From positions 2,542,001 through 2,606,000 of the forward strand of contig OY764162.1 in assembly GCA_963668185.1 (NCBI GenBank): a DNA stretch of 64,000 bases, in the 5' to 3' direction. The DNA comes from G963668185 sp963668185 (lineage in GTDB: Bacteria; Chloroflexota; Dehalococcoidia; Lucifugimonadales; G963668185). Within the stretch, counting starts at the first letter, position 1, and each line of letters opens with the position of its first letter. This document shows positions 1 to 7,967 of the stretch, one piece after another. Made by a program: the position numbers and the translations under genes. The notes beneath the pieces were generated by a model. That model saw nothing but the letters and a program-made list of their open reading frames with translations. It searched no databases and was not told the origin of the DNA.

Positions 1-24
1 AGTACGTATCAGGACGGTACGGGC

Positions 25-771
25 ATGCTTGCAGCAGAAGATGAGATGACGCTTCCGGGATGGCGTGACTTTGAGCGATCCATTGCACTAGCATTCGATG
101 GAATCGCATCTGAGAGCAAGGATATCTTCGATGTCCGCCTTCCTGACTCAGCACAGAATGGAGTCTTTTACGGCATTTCGTGCAAGATGCGTAGGGAACT
201 CTCAAGGATTGATCGTCAAGGTCGAGTCACCATAGAACTTTCGAACTCAGCGAGAAGGTTTTGGAACCACTTGCAAACGAAAGGCATCAGCCAAGCGAAT
301 TACAAACAGCATCCAACAGAAGTGGGAGCGGCATTGATTGAACTAGTAGCCGAATGGCATCTGGCTGCTAGCACTGCCAGAGATGGGAACGTAGACATAT
401 CTAAGAGTTGCTATCTGGCCCTCTCATGGGACGCTCACGGTACATATCAGCTTCATCAATTTCCACTATCGCTTCCGAATCCAAATGAACTGCATTGGAT
501 GTTTCCGACGTACAATAGAGAAAGCACTCGATCGGTGGGTAATCACCTCAGAGGAAATGACGATCATGGCAGACTCTTCGAGTGGTATGGGGAATCGGGA
601 GGACAGTTGAAGTACTATCCGCTCGTCGATGACGCGATATGGGGGTCGAGAAGGTTCCAGCTAGAGCCTTTGCCTACTGATCGCAGGCACGGTGTCCTTC
701 AAAAGGTCGAAAGCTACTTTCCGAATCAGTGGGCAACGGTATCCAAAGAAGCCGATCAATTGCTAGAGTAG
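25..771 (+). CDS. Hypothetical protein, possible restriction-endonuclease-like
   Basis: A 248-residue soluble protein with no signal peptide or membrane segment. The N-terminal third (residues about 11-60) has a helix, then FDVRLP, then a strand ending YGISCKMR. That spacing resembles a PD-(D/E)XK nuclease core with Ser in place of the usual acidic residue before x-Lys, so a nuclease fold is only a guess. The C-terminal half is rich in aromatics (for example EWYGESGG and LKYYPL). The frame is open back to base 1, so the true start may lie outside the window; ATG at 25 or the later ATG (MTLPGW) are both possible. Base composition is more AT-rich than the following genes, as in the restriction-modification island at 14-16 kb, which suggests transfer. 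No recognised partner is visible in the window. Confidence 0.6.
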   Translation: MLAAEDEMTLPGWRDFERSIALAFDGIASESKDIFDVRLPDSAQNGVFYGISCKMRRELSRIDRQGRVTIELSNSARRFWNHLQTKGISQANYKQHPTEVGAALIELVAEWHLAASTARDGNVDISKSCYLALSWDAHGTYQLHQFPLSLPNPNELHWMFPTYNRESTRSVGNHLRGNDDHGRLFEWYGESGGQLKYYPLVDDAIWGSRRFQLEPLPTDRRHGVLQKVESYFPNQWATVSKEADQLLE

Positions 772-820
772 GATGGCATTCATCAAGATACAGACTCACT
801 CGATTCTAGGAGGCAGCGTT

Positions 821-1582
821 ATGATACGGCTTGCGCTCTTGTGCGCCGTTGCCGCTTTACTTGCGGCGGCCATCGCGTGCGGCGGAGAGTCGGACGACGG
901 CGATGGGACAGCATCGACAGACTCAGGCGCGCAGCAAACGGCGACGGCTCAGGCTGAAGAGCCTGCCGGACAGGAAACTGAGGACGCCGAGGTTGAGACG
1001 TCGGACTCCACAGACGGCGGCGAGCAGGCCGGGGACATGGGGCGTACGGCCGGGCAGTACGAGGGGTACACGTTCACCGTGTCGGAAGGCTCGGAGGCCA
1101 CGTTCACTGTGGAGGAGCAGCTTGCCAGCCTGGATTTGCCGAACGACGCGGTCATGCGCACGTCGGCGCTGAGCGGGGCCGTGGTCTTCGACGGCGGCGA
1201 ATCGCTCGTGACCATCGAACTGCGGACGCTTTCCAGCGACTCGCAGTACCGGGACGGGTACGTGCGGAACCGGATGTTCTCGACGCATCCGACCGCCGAG
1301 GTCTCCGTGCCGAGCACGCTGCCGCTTCCGGACGGCTTCGCGGCGGGCGACGAGGTCACGACGCAGGTGGAGGCGACGGTAAGCCTGCTGGGCGGCGAAT
1401 TCCCGCTCACCTTCGACATCGAGGCGCGGGACGATGGCGACACGATCTTCGTAGTGGGACGCTCCACGTTCACGTGGGACCAGTTCGGCATCACGAAGCC
1501 CACGGCGAGATCGGTGGTATGGCTCAAGGACGAGGTCCGGGTGGAGGTGCTGCTTGCGCTGGAGCCCGCGCCGGCCCCCTGA
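821..1582 (+). CDS. YceI-like domain lipoprotein
   Basis: Start chosen at the ATG preceded by AGGAGG about 9 bases upstream. The first 20 or so residues form a hydrophobic signal ending in a lipobox (AAIAC), so the mature protein should be lipid-anchored outside the membrane. Residues about 22-80 are a low-complexity Asp/Glu/Thr/Ser/Gln linker. The rest resembles the YceI lipocalin-like barrel: alternating strands, a central segment RNRMFSTHPTAEV, and the late motif FGITKPTARSV. YceI proteins bind polyisoprenoid or amphiphilic ligands. A ligand here is not predictable. A membrane protein follows 16 bases downstream and may be co-transcribed. Confidence 0.8.
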   Translation: MIRLALLCAVAALLAAAIACGGESDDGDGTASTDSGAQQTATAQAEEPAGQETEDAEVETSDSTDGGEQAGDMGRTAGQYEGYTFTVSEGSEATFTVEEQLASLDLPNDAVMRTSALSGAVVFDGGESLVTIELRTLSSDSQYRDGYVRNRMFSTHPTAEVSVPSTLPLPDGFAAGDEVTTQVEATVSLLGGEFPLTFDIEARDDGDTIFVVGRSTFTWDQFGITKPTARSVVWLKDEVRVEVLLALEPAPAP

Positions 1583-1598
1583 GTCGCTCCGACTGTAA

Positions 1599-2162
1599 GT
1601 GACCAACGGACAGACCGGCGCACAGGGGAGCGCGATCGGGGCCGGCCTGCTGTCCGGGTCGGTGGCGGCGGTCGCGGCGTCCCTGCTGCAACTACCGCTC
1701 CACGCGCCTACCGACACGCTGTTCAACAGCGGAACGGTAACGGCGGGCGCGATGCTGACGGGGCTGACGTCCGGCATCTTGTGGCGGATACTCGGCCGGG
1801 GCCCGGCGAGAAGGCGGCTGTACTTCGCAGCGTGGGCCGCGGGGTTCGGCGTCGTGGTGCTGCTGGCGTTTCAGGCGGCCTCGCAGTTGGACCGGAGCGT
1901 GTCGTACATCGTGCCGGTGGCGGCCGTTGTGTTCGCCGCGGTGGCCGTGCTGACGCCGCTGCTCGCTGGCTCGCGAGCGTCCGCGCGGTGGTGGCTGGCA
2001 CTGCTGGCGGTGGCCTTCGCCGCCGGAGTGGGCGCCGGGCTGGCCGGAGTGGGCGACCAGGAGAGCGGTCGGCTGGAGTTGCCGGCGAGGTCCTCAACTG
2101 AGATCGATGCACACGGCCCGGAGCACTCCGTTGCACAAGTGATTAGACTAAAACGCTCCTAA
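1599..2162 (+). CDS. Hypothetical multi-pass membrane protein
   Basis: 187 residues from a GTG start, 16 bases after the YceI-like lipoprotein and probably in the same transcript. Four hydrophobic segments are visible (about residues 10-32, 42-62, 72-95 and 100-150, the last probably two helices), separated by short Arg-rich loops such as GRGPARRR. The last 40 residues are polar. No motif of a known transporter or enzyme is present. The close linkage suggests it works with, or simply follows, the lipoprotein. No clear Shine-Dalgarno precedes the GTG, so the start is uncertain. Confidence 0.6.
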   Translation: MTNGQTGAQGSAIGAGLLSGSVAAVAASLLQLPLHAPTDTLFNSGTVTAGAMLTGLTSGILWRILGRGPARRRLYFAAWAAGFGVVVLLAFQAASQLDRSVSYIVPVAAVVFAAVAVLTPLLAGSRASARWWLALLAVAFAAGVGAGLAGVGDQESGRLELPARSSTEIDAHGPEHSVAQVIRLKRS

Positions 2163-2326
2163 TGAGCAGCGACCGGCCCAAGGGGTCGAATTTCCTCAAT
2201 CTGCTCGGCCTCTGTGCGCTGGGCGTGGTAAAGGTCCCAACGCAGTTGCAGGTTCATCCAGAAACCGGGAGACGTTCCGAATAGCTTCGTAAGTGCTGTT
2301 ATTATATTCCCACGGCCAAATCTGAG
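2159..2326 (-). pseudogene. HigA-family antitoxin remnant (C-terminal end)
   Basis: Reading the minus strand gives a frame whose core is TALTKLFGTSPGFWMNLQ, followed by LRWDLYHAQR and a stop. This matches the C-terminus of HigA/VapI-type helix-turn-helix antitoxins, where the usual text is close to A-x-x-F-G-T-S-P-E-F-W-L-N-L-Q. The helix-turn-helix part is missing: the frame closes at a TAG immediately upstream and there is no start codon with a ribosome site. No HigB toxin is present. It lies between the membrane protein and the glnS start, so it is a decayed toxin-antitoxin locus. Confidence 0.7.
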
Positions 2327-2343
2327 ATAGTTCCAGATATCGC

Positions 2344-4047
2344 ATGAACACTAGTGACGCCACAGAAGCAGCTACCGCCGCCCACGAGGAGGGCCTAGAC
2401 TTCGTGCGGCGGCACGTTGCGGAAGACCAGAGTAATGGCAGGTACGGCGGCCAGGTGGTCACCAGGTTCCCGCCGGAGCCTAACGGGTACCTGCACATCG
2501 GGCACGCGTCGTCCATCTGCCTGAACTTTGGCGTTGCCGAGGACTTCGGCGGCAGGTGCCACCTGCGCTTCGACGACACGAACCCGGCGAAGGAGGACGA
2601 GGAGTTCGCGGAGGCGATCAAGGCTGACGTGAAGTGGCTGGGGTTCGACTGGGGCGAGCACCTCTACTACGCCTCAGACTATTTCGAGGAGTTGTACAGG
2701 TACGCTGAGAAGCTGATCGAGTCGGGGGATGCGTACGTGTGCGATCTATCCCAAGATCAGATCAGGGAGTATCGCGGGACGCTGACCGAGCCGGGGAGGC
2801 CGAGCCCTTACAGGGACCGGTCGGTGGAAGAGAACCTGGACCTGTTCCGGAGGATGCGGGCCGGAGAGTTCGACGAGGGTTCCCGCGTGCTCAGGGCGAG
2901 GATCGATATGGCGTCCGGCAACATCAACATGCGGGACCCGGTGTTGTACCGGATCGTCGATGCGCCGCACCATCGCACCGGCGACGCGTGGGGCATCTAT
3001 CCGTCGTACGACTTCGCCCATGGCCAGTCGGACTCGATCGAGGGCGTGACGCACTCGATCTGCACGATGGAGTTCGAGGACCACCGACCCTTGTACGACT
3101 GGCTGCTCGACAAGATCGGCATCTACCAGCCGCGGCAGATCGAGTTCGCGCGCCGCAACGTCACGAACACGATCGTGAGCAAGCGCAAGCTGCTGGCGCT
3201 GGTCAACAGCGGACACGTCACCGGCTGGGACGACCCGCGCATGCCGACGCTGGCGGCGATGCGGAGGCGCGGCTACACGCCGGAGGCGATCCGCACGTTC
3301 TGCTCGCGGATCGGGATAGCGAAGCGCGACAACGCAGTCGAGATCGCGTTCCTGGAGCACTGCGTGCGGGAGGACCTGAACAAGCGCGCGAGCCGGGCCA
3401 TGGCGGCGCTTCGCCCGCTAAAGGTGGTGATCGAGAACTATCCCGAAGGCCAGGTGGAGGAGCTGGAGGCGGTCAACAACCCTGAGGACCCGTCGATGGG
3501 CACACGGATGTTGCCGTTCTCCAGGGAACTCTACATCGAGCGGGACGACTTCATGGAGGACCCGCCCCGCAAGTTCTACCGCCTCGCGCCGGACGGGCGC
3601 GAGGTCAGGCTGCGGTACGGCTACTTCATCAGATGCACGTCGGTGGTCAGGAACGACGACGGCGAAGTGGTGGAGTTGCGCTGCACGTACGATCCGGAGA
3701 CGCGGGGTGGGCAGGCGCCGGACGGGCGGAGGGTAAGAGGCACGATCCACTGGGTGTCTGCGGCCGAGTCGGTCCCCGCCGAGGTCAGGCTGTACGACGT
3801 GCTGTTCAGCAAGACGGACCCGGAGGAAGAGGACGACTACCTGAGCGCGCTCAACTCAAACTCACTGGAGACGCTGACCGGCTGCCGCGTGGAGCCGAGT
3901 CTTGCGCAGGCAACGCCAGATATCCCGTTGCAGTTCGAGCGGATCGGCTACTTCCGTGTCGACTCCGTGGACTCAACGCCGGACGCGCCGGTGTTCAACC
4001 GCACGGTTGCGCTGCGGGACTCGTGGAAGCGGATGCAGCCGCGTTAG
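2344..4047 (+). CDS. glnS: Glutaminyl-tRNA synthetase
   Basis: Charges tRNA-Gln with glutamine in the cytoplasm. At 567 residues it is close to the usual bacterial length (about 550). Class I signatures are present: the HIGH box within PPEPNGYLHIGHASS near residue 45, and the KMSKS-equivalent VSKRKL near residue 278. The C-terminal two-barrel anticodon-binding region is complete, with IRCTSVVR and the late IGYFRVDS strand. GlnRS rather than GluRS is favoured by the overall layout and the GlnRS-type barrel. There is no good Shine-Dalgarno before ATG 2344. Its stop codon overlaps the stop of the convergent methyltransferase gene by a few bases. Confidence 0.95.
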   Translation: MNTSDATEAATAAHEEGLDFVRRHVAEDQSNGRYGGQVVTRFPPEPNGYLHIGHASSICLNFGVAEDFGGRCHLRFDDTNPAKEDEEFAEAIKADVKWLGFDWGEHLYYASDYFEELYRYAEKLIESGDAYVCDLSQDQIREYRGTLTEPGRPSPYRDRSVEENLDLFRRMRAGEFDEGSRVLRARIDMASGNINMRDPVLYRIVDAPHHRTGDAWGIYPSYDFAHGQSDSIEGVTHSICTMEFEDHRPLYDWLLDKIGIYQPRQIEFARRNVTNTIVSKRKLLALVNSGHVTGWDDPRMPTLAAMRRRGYTPEAIRTFCSRIGIAKRDNAVEIAFLEHCVREDLNKRASRAMAALRPLKVVIENYPEGQVEELEAVNNPEDPSMGTRMLPFSRELYIERDDFMEDPPRKFYRLAPDGREVRLRYGYFIRCTSVVRNDDGEVVELRCTYDPETRGGQAPDGRRVRGTIHWVSAAESVPAEVRLYDVLFSKTDPEEEDDYLSALNSNSLETLTGCRVEPSLAQATPDIPLQFERIGYFRVDSVDSTPDAPVFNRTVALRDSWKRMQPR

Positions 4048-5084
4048 GCAGCCCTGGGATTCGCTATCCTGTCTAGGAGCGCGTCCCTGAGCGGCTCGAT
4101 GTAGTCCACGCCGAAGCCGCAGCAGGTGCCGATGACCTGCACGCCGCGGCCCACCCAGTCGTTAGCGGCGCTGATGAAGCTGTCCGGAGTTACCTCATCC
4201 TGCCGTCCTGACACTAGGGCCGGGCGGCCGGCGCAGGGATAGGCCATTGCCGGGCCGGACCACTCACTCATCAGCACGTCAAGCGCGGCGTTGGTGTCCG
4301 CAACCTTGGAATGGAACACGGCCATAACGTCAGGCTCCACGGCACCGATCTCCGCCACCGCTTCCGAGAGGGGCATACGGTCATCAATCACGCGGGCGCC
4401 CTCCGGGGTGGGCACGGTCTTCTCCGCGCCTCCCAGTATCACCGTGCCGTCGTCATCGACGAAGGCGTCGAACCCGACCCACACGGGCAGACCGGTCGCC
4501 TTCGCGGCCTTCGCCTGAATCAGCCGGGCCTCGTTGTCGCGGCCCATCGGCTCGACTAGGAAGAGGTCCACACCGGACTCTGCGAGCACCTCCGCCATCT
4601 CGTTGTAGAAGCCCTCGATCTCCTCCAGCGTGTAACGCGCGCTCTGCGGGTACGGCGCAAGATCATCGCCGATGCCGAAGCCTATTTCATCTTCACGGGG
4701 GTTTCGGTGGACCATGTGGCTTGACATGGAGCCGGCGATGTACACGGGCCTGTCGCCGGCCGCATTGTCCCTGGCCTGCCGGGCATGCTGCACGGCAAGC
4801 GAGTTTACCTCGCGCACCCTGTCGCCGTAGCCGACGTACTCCAGCAAGGGCCGCACCGTGGACCAGGTGTTGGTGGTGATCACGTCGACGCCCGCCCGGA
4901 TGTAGCTCTCGTGCATCTCCACCACGGTTGACGGATGCGTGACTGCAGCAAGGGCGCACCAGGCGACCGGATGAGACTCAAACCCCATGGACTGAAGCAT
5001 CGTCCCTCCTGCGCCGTCGAGGATTATGGTCTCTCCCCTGTCGATGCGGTCCTTAAGGTCCTGGTAGTCAGGCATGTCCGGCAC
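4044..5084 (-). CDS. Homocysteine S-methyltransferase family protein (copy 1)
   Basis: 346 residues, TIM-barrel methyltransferase of the family that moves a methyl group to homocysteine. The N-terminal strand (ETIILDGAGGTMLQ) and the late Cys-Cys pair in VIGTCCGFG are typical. The usual third zinc ligand, a Cys in a GxNC motif, is absent; the equivalent strand reads VMAVFHS, so His may replace it. The next strand reads AMAYPCAG, where the family normally has YPNAG. Start ATG has GGAGG 8-9 bases upstream. It lies 60 bases after a paralogue on the same strand and is probably co-transcribed. The substrate is unknown; a methylated osmolyte or methylamine is possible. Confidence 0.85.
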   Translation of the reverse strand: MPDMPDYQDLKDRIDRGETIILDGAGGTMLQSMGFESHPVAWCALAAVTHPSTVVEMHESYIRAGVDVITTNTWSTVRPLLEYVGYGDRVREVNSLAVQHARQARDNAAGDRPVYIAGSMSSHMVHRNPREDEIGFGIGDDLAPYPQSARYTLEEIEGFYNEMAEVLAESGVDLFLVEPMGRDNEARLIQAKAAKATGLPVWVGFDAFVDDDGTVILGGAEKTVPTPEGARVIDDRMPLSEAVAEIGAVEPDVMAVFHSKVADTNAALDVLMSEWSGPAMAYPCAGRPALVSGRQDEVTPDSFISAANDWVGRGVQVIGTCCGFGVDYIEPLRDALLDRIANPRAA

Positions 5085-5144
5085 CTCCGGTGTGCATTCG
5101 CCGCCCGTGGGCGATCTTTCTATGATGTCCGTGGAGCCTCAGAG

Positions 5145-6203
5145 TCAGGCCGCCCTGGGCTCGGCGATCCGGTCCGGCAGCGCGCCTCGGAGCGGCTCGA
5201 TGTAGGCGGAGCCGAAACCGCAGCAGGCGCCCACCACCTGCACGCCCCGGTCCACCCAGGCGCCGGCGGCGCTGGTGAACTCGTCCGGCGTCTCCTCGTT
5301 GGCGGTCTCCCGGTCCTGCCACTTCTGCACGTAGTCCCGCCGGCCCGCGTCCGGGTAAGCCATCGCCGGTCCCGACCATTCGCTCAGCAGCACGTCCAGG
5401 GCCGCGTTGGTGTCCTCGATCCTGGAGTGGAACACCGCCATCACGTCCGGCCCCGCGGGCCTGATCTCGGCGATCGCCTCCGCCAGCGTCATGTCGTCGT
5501 TTATCGTGCGCGCGCCGGCCGGCGCTGGCATCGATTTCGCCTGGCTGCCCAGTATCACCGCGTCGTCCGCGTTCACGTACGCGTCGAACCCGACCCACAC
5601 CGGAAGCCCTGTCGCCTTGGCCGCGTTCACTTCGATAAGCCTCGCCTCGTTGTCGCGGCCCATCGGCTCCACCAAGAATAGATCCACGCCCGCTTCTGCC
5701 ATCACTTCCGCCATCTCAGCGTAGAAGTCCTCCATCTCTTCCGCCGTGAATCGCGCGCTCTCCGGGTATGAGCGCAGCCCCGCGCCGGGGCCGTACGCTC
5801 CGGCGATCCCTATGTGCCCCGTCCTGGGGTTGCGCCCGACTATGTGGGTTGATATGGAGGCCGCGATGTACACGGGCCTGTCCACGTTCGCCCGCGCCCT
5901 TGCCTCCTGGGCGTTGTGGACGGCACGGGCGTTGATCTCCCGCACGTAATCACCGTAGCCGGCGTTCTCCAGCATGGGCCGCACGGTGGAGAACGTGTTG
6001 GTGGTGATCACGTCCGCGCCGGCGCGGATGTACCGCTCGTGCATCATGACGACGCTGGACGGGTGCGTTATGTTGGCCGGGCCGCACCAGGCCACCGGGT
6101 GCATCGGCACGCCCATGTCCTGGAGTTGTGTGCCGACCGCGCCATCGAGGATGACGGTCTCTCCACCGTTGATGCGGTCTTTGAGGTCCTGATAGTTCGC
6201 CAT
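5145..6203 (-). CDS. Homocysteine S-methyltransferase family protein (copy 2)
   Basis: 352 residues, clearly a tandem duplicate of the gene that follows it, with the same start (YQDLKDRINGGETVILDGA) and end (VVGACCGFGSAYIEPL). It keeps the Cys-Cys zinc pair. As in copy 1, the third ligand position reads VMAVFHS rather than GxNC, and the following strand reads AMAYPDAG, so the Cys of copy 1 is Asp here. Start ATG has a strong AGGAGG about 8 bases upstream. It is the first gene of the pair, with a promoter-like TTGACA-17-TACCTT about 105 bases upstream. The two copies probably act on related methyl donors. Confidence 0.85.
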   Translation of the reverse strand: MANYQDLKDRINGGETVILDGAVGTQLQDMGVPMHPVAWCGPANITHPSSVVMMHERYIRAGADVITTNTFSTVRPMLENAGYGDYVREINARAVHNAQEARARANVDRPVYIAASISTHIVGRNPRTGHIGIAGAYGPGAGLRSYPESARFTAEEMEDFYAEMAEVMAEAGVDLFLVEPMGRDNEARLIEVNAAKATGLPVWVGFDAYVNADDAVILGSQAKSMPAPAGARTINDDMTLAEAIAEIRPAGPDVMAVFHSRIEDTNAALDVLLSEWSGPAMAYPDAGRRDYVQKWQDRETANEETPDEFTSAAGAWVDRGVQVVGACCGFGSAYIEPLRGALPDRIAEPRAA

Positions 6204-6307
6204 TGCAGATGCCTCCTGTGTGCTTGTACCGCAGATGTGCGGTTGCGCCGCGGTTCGACCCTGTCCACAAGCATTGCCACGCTGAATAGCGCGGCCCGAT
6301 TAACTGG

Positions 6308-6336
6308 AAGGTATGTCGGCAGGCCTGCGGTGTCAA
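6308..6336 (-). promoter_or_regulatory. Promoter upstream of the tandem methyltransferases
   Basis: On the minus strand, TTGACA (6336-6331) is followed after 17 bases by TACCTT (6313-6308). The -35 is perfect and the -10 is weak. Transcription would start near 6300 and leave a leader of about 100 bases before ATG 6203. The leader contains a small hairpin (CCGCA...TGCGG) but no riboswitch fold that I can recognise. Confidence 0.5.
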
Positions 6337-6356
6337 GACTCGGCGGAGGCGCAGAC

Positions 6357-7187
6357 CTAGCCGCCGGTGAGATCCAGGATCGCGCCGATGACCTTGCCGT
6401 CGAGCGGTCTGGGAAGCTCGTGGCCCACGCCTTCAAGCGTCAACACGCGCGCGCCCGGAATCGCATTGGCGGTGGCGACGCCGTGGGAGTAGGGAAGAAT
6501 GAAGTCTGACGTGCCGTGAATCACCAGCGTGGGCACGGTGACCCTCGGCAGTTCAGACAGCCAGGAAGGCGTCGAATTGATCGCCTCAACGTGACGACAT
6601 TCAGGATGCCAGGAGCGGTCGACGGACTCCGCAAGAATCGGCCCCCAGTAATCTTCCTCGAACGGCACCGCAGGCCCGGCCATCAGCCGGTACATTTCGA
6701 CCTGCTGGGCGACGCGGGAATCGCGATCATCCGCCGGCCTGCTGGCGAGTTCCTGCATCTCCGATATGCGCTTTTCGTAGAGAGGTTCGAGGGATGGATC
6801 GTTCATTCCCGGCGATGACATGATCGAGGTGAGGGTCAGCGTGCGCTCCGGATGCCGCAAGGCGACCAGCTGCGCGATCATCCCGCCCATCGACGCGCCG
6901 ACCATGTGCGCGGCCTCAATGCCGAGCGCGTCCATGAGGCCGGCGGCGTCGTCCGCCATGTCCCACAGCGTGTACAGTTCGTCCGGCCACTCGGACAGGC
7001 CGATGTCGCGGTTGTCGTACCAGACGACGTGCCGGCCGCCGTCGACGATGCCCTGGCAGAACTCGGGCGCCCACAGCAGCGCCTGCGAGTACGCGCCCGC
7101 GATCAGCAGGACCGTCGGGTGCGACGGGTCTCCGAACGTCTCGTACCAGATGTCTATGCCGTTCGCTTTGGCTATGCCTTCTGGCAT
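6357..7187 (-). CDS. Alpha/beta-fold hydrolase
   Basis: 276 residues, cytoplasmic, no signal peptide. The fold is shown by the oxyanion region VLLIAGAYSQ (near residue 30), the nucleophile elbow GASMGG (Ser near residue 98), the acid in HGTSDFILP, and the catalytic His in GVGHELPR near the C-terminus. All three triad residues are present, so it should be active. This subfamily includes esterases and lactonases; the substrate cannot be told. The start ATG has GGAG about 8 bases upstream. It is divergent from the DUF433 gene and convergent with nothing, and seems monocistronic. Confidence 0.85.
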   Translation of the reverse strand: MPEGIAKANGIDIWYETFGDPSHPTVLLIAGAYSQALLWAPEFCQGIVDGGRHVVWYDNRDIGLSEWPDELYTLWDMADDAAGLMDALGIEAAHMVGASMGGMIAQLVALRHPERTLTLTSIMSSPGMNDPSLEPLYEKRISEMQELASRPADDRDSRVAQQVEMYRLMAGPAVPFEEDYWGPILAESVDRSWHPECRHVEAINSTPSWLSELPRVTVPTLVIHGTSDFILPYSHGVATANAIPGARVLTLEGVGHELPRPLDGKVIGAILDLTGG

Positions 7188-7405
7188 GTACGGCTCCCAT
7201 CACCTTTCTGAATGCTCGGATTATATCGTGCTCTGCCGCCGTCTATGCGGCCAAGTTCCCAGCACACCGCATAGGTCTCCCCGCGAAGGCCGGCCGGAAT
7301 GATCCCAATAGACTGGAATGCGCTGATTGCGGATAATATGCGTAACGGCCTCAGTAGCGCCAGTCAGTCAGAAGAGGTGCTGGCAATGGAAAGCGAGGTG
7401 ACCGC

Positions 7406-7648
7406 GTGACGGACTGGAGCAAGTGCCCGGCGGTGGAAAGCGTGCCCGGCAAGGTGAGCGGCAACTGGGTGTTCAAAAACACCCGGTTGCCGGTGTACGC
7501 CCTCTTTGAGAACCTTGCGGAGGGCGCGACGATATACGACTTCATCGAGTGGTTCGGCGGAGTGGATGAATCGGAAGTGAAGGCGGCCCTAGAGCATGTG
7601 GCACAGGAACTAAGGGCCAAGGTCGCCCATGCGCATCCTGTTCGATAA
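7406..7648 (+). CDS. DUF433 domain protein, antitoxin-like
   Basis: 80 residues from a GTG start. The sequence has the DUF433 pattern: VSGNWVFKNTRLPVYALF followed by an acidic helix and FIEWFGGVDESEV, a winged-helix fold. DUF433 proteins are commonly encoded just upstream of PIN-like toxins and are thought to be antitoxins and DNA-binding autoregulators. The next gene overlaps by 20 bases and encodes such a PIN-like protein, which supports that role. The best alternative start, ATG 7386, is in another frame and stops immediately. Confidence 0.8.
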   Translation: MTDWSKCPAVESVPGKVSGNWVFKNTRLPVYALFENLAEGATIYDFIEWFGGVDESEVKAALEHVAQELRAKVAHAHPVR

Positions 7649-7964
7649 TGGGACTCCCCGCCAGTTGGGCCGTCAACTGTTTGGCCACGTCGTCGAAGAG
7701 GCCAGGGAGCATGGCTGGGATGCCTTGTCCAACGGAGACTTACTGGACCGGGCTGAAGAGGCCGACTTCGAGGTTTTGATCACCACCGACCAAGGCATCC
7801 GATACCAGCAGAACATGTTTGCCAGGCGTATCGCCGTGGTCGTCCTGATGAACACCGCTTGGCCACTCATTTCCAGGAGAGCGGAGACCATTCGCAACAT
7901 TCTGGAAGGGATCCAGCCCGGTGAGGTGCGGGAAGTCTCCATCACGACCAGAAACCAGGCGTAA
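7629..7964 (+). CDS. DUF5615 PIN-like protein, toxin-like
   Basis: 111 residues. The N-terminus MRILFDNGTP and the later VLITTDQGI match DUF5615 proteins, a shortened PIN-domain family with conserved acidic residues (Asp6, Asp37 or nearby, and Asp in TTD). PIN folds are metal-dependent ribonucleases. Together with the overlapping DUF433 gene it forms a probable type II toxin-antitoxin-like module. It ends 3 bases before the stop of the convergent polA, so there is no room for a terminator between them. Confidence 0.8.
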   Translation: MRILFDNGTPRQLGRQLFGHVVEEAREHGWDALSNGDLLDRAEEADFEVLITTDQGIRYQQNMFARRIAVVVLMNTAWPLISRRAETIRNILEGIQPGEVREVSITTRNQA

Positions 7965-7967
7965 CGC

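Noticed and set aside
6230..6290. tRNA-like string GGTTCGACCC
   Set aside because: It looks like a T-loop, but no acceptor, D or anticodon arms can be folded around it, and it is in the leader of the methyltransferase gene.
6204..6300. SAM or other riboswitch before the methyltransferase genes
   Set aside because: The leader has only one small hairpin and none of the conserved core strings of SAM-type riboswitches that I can recognise.
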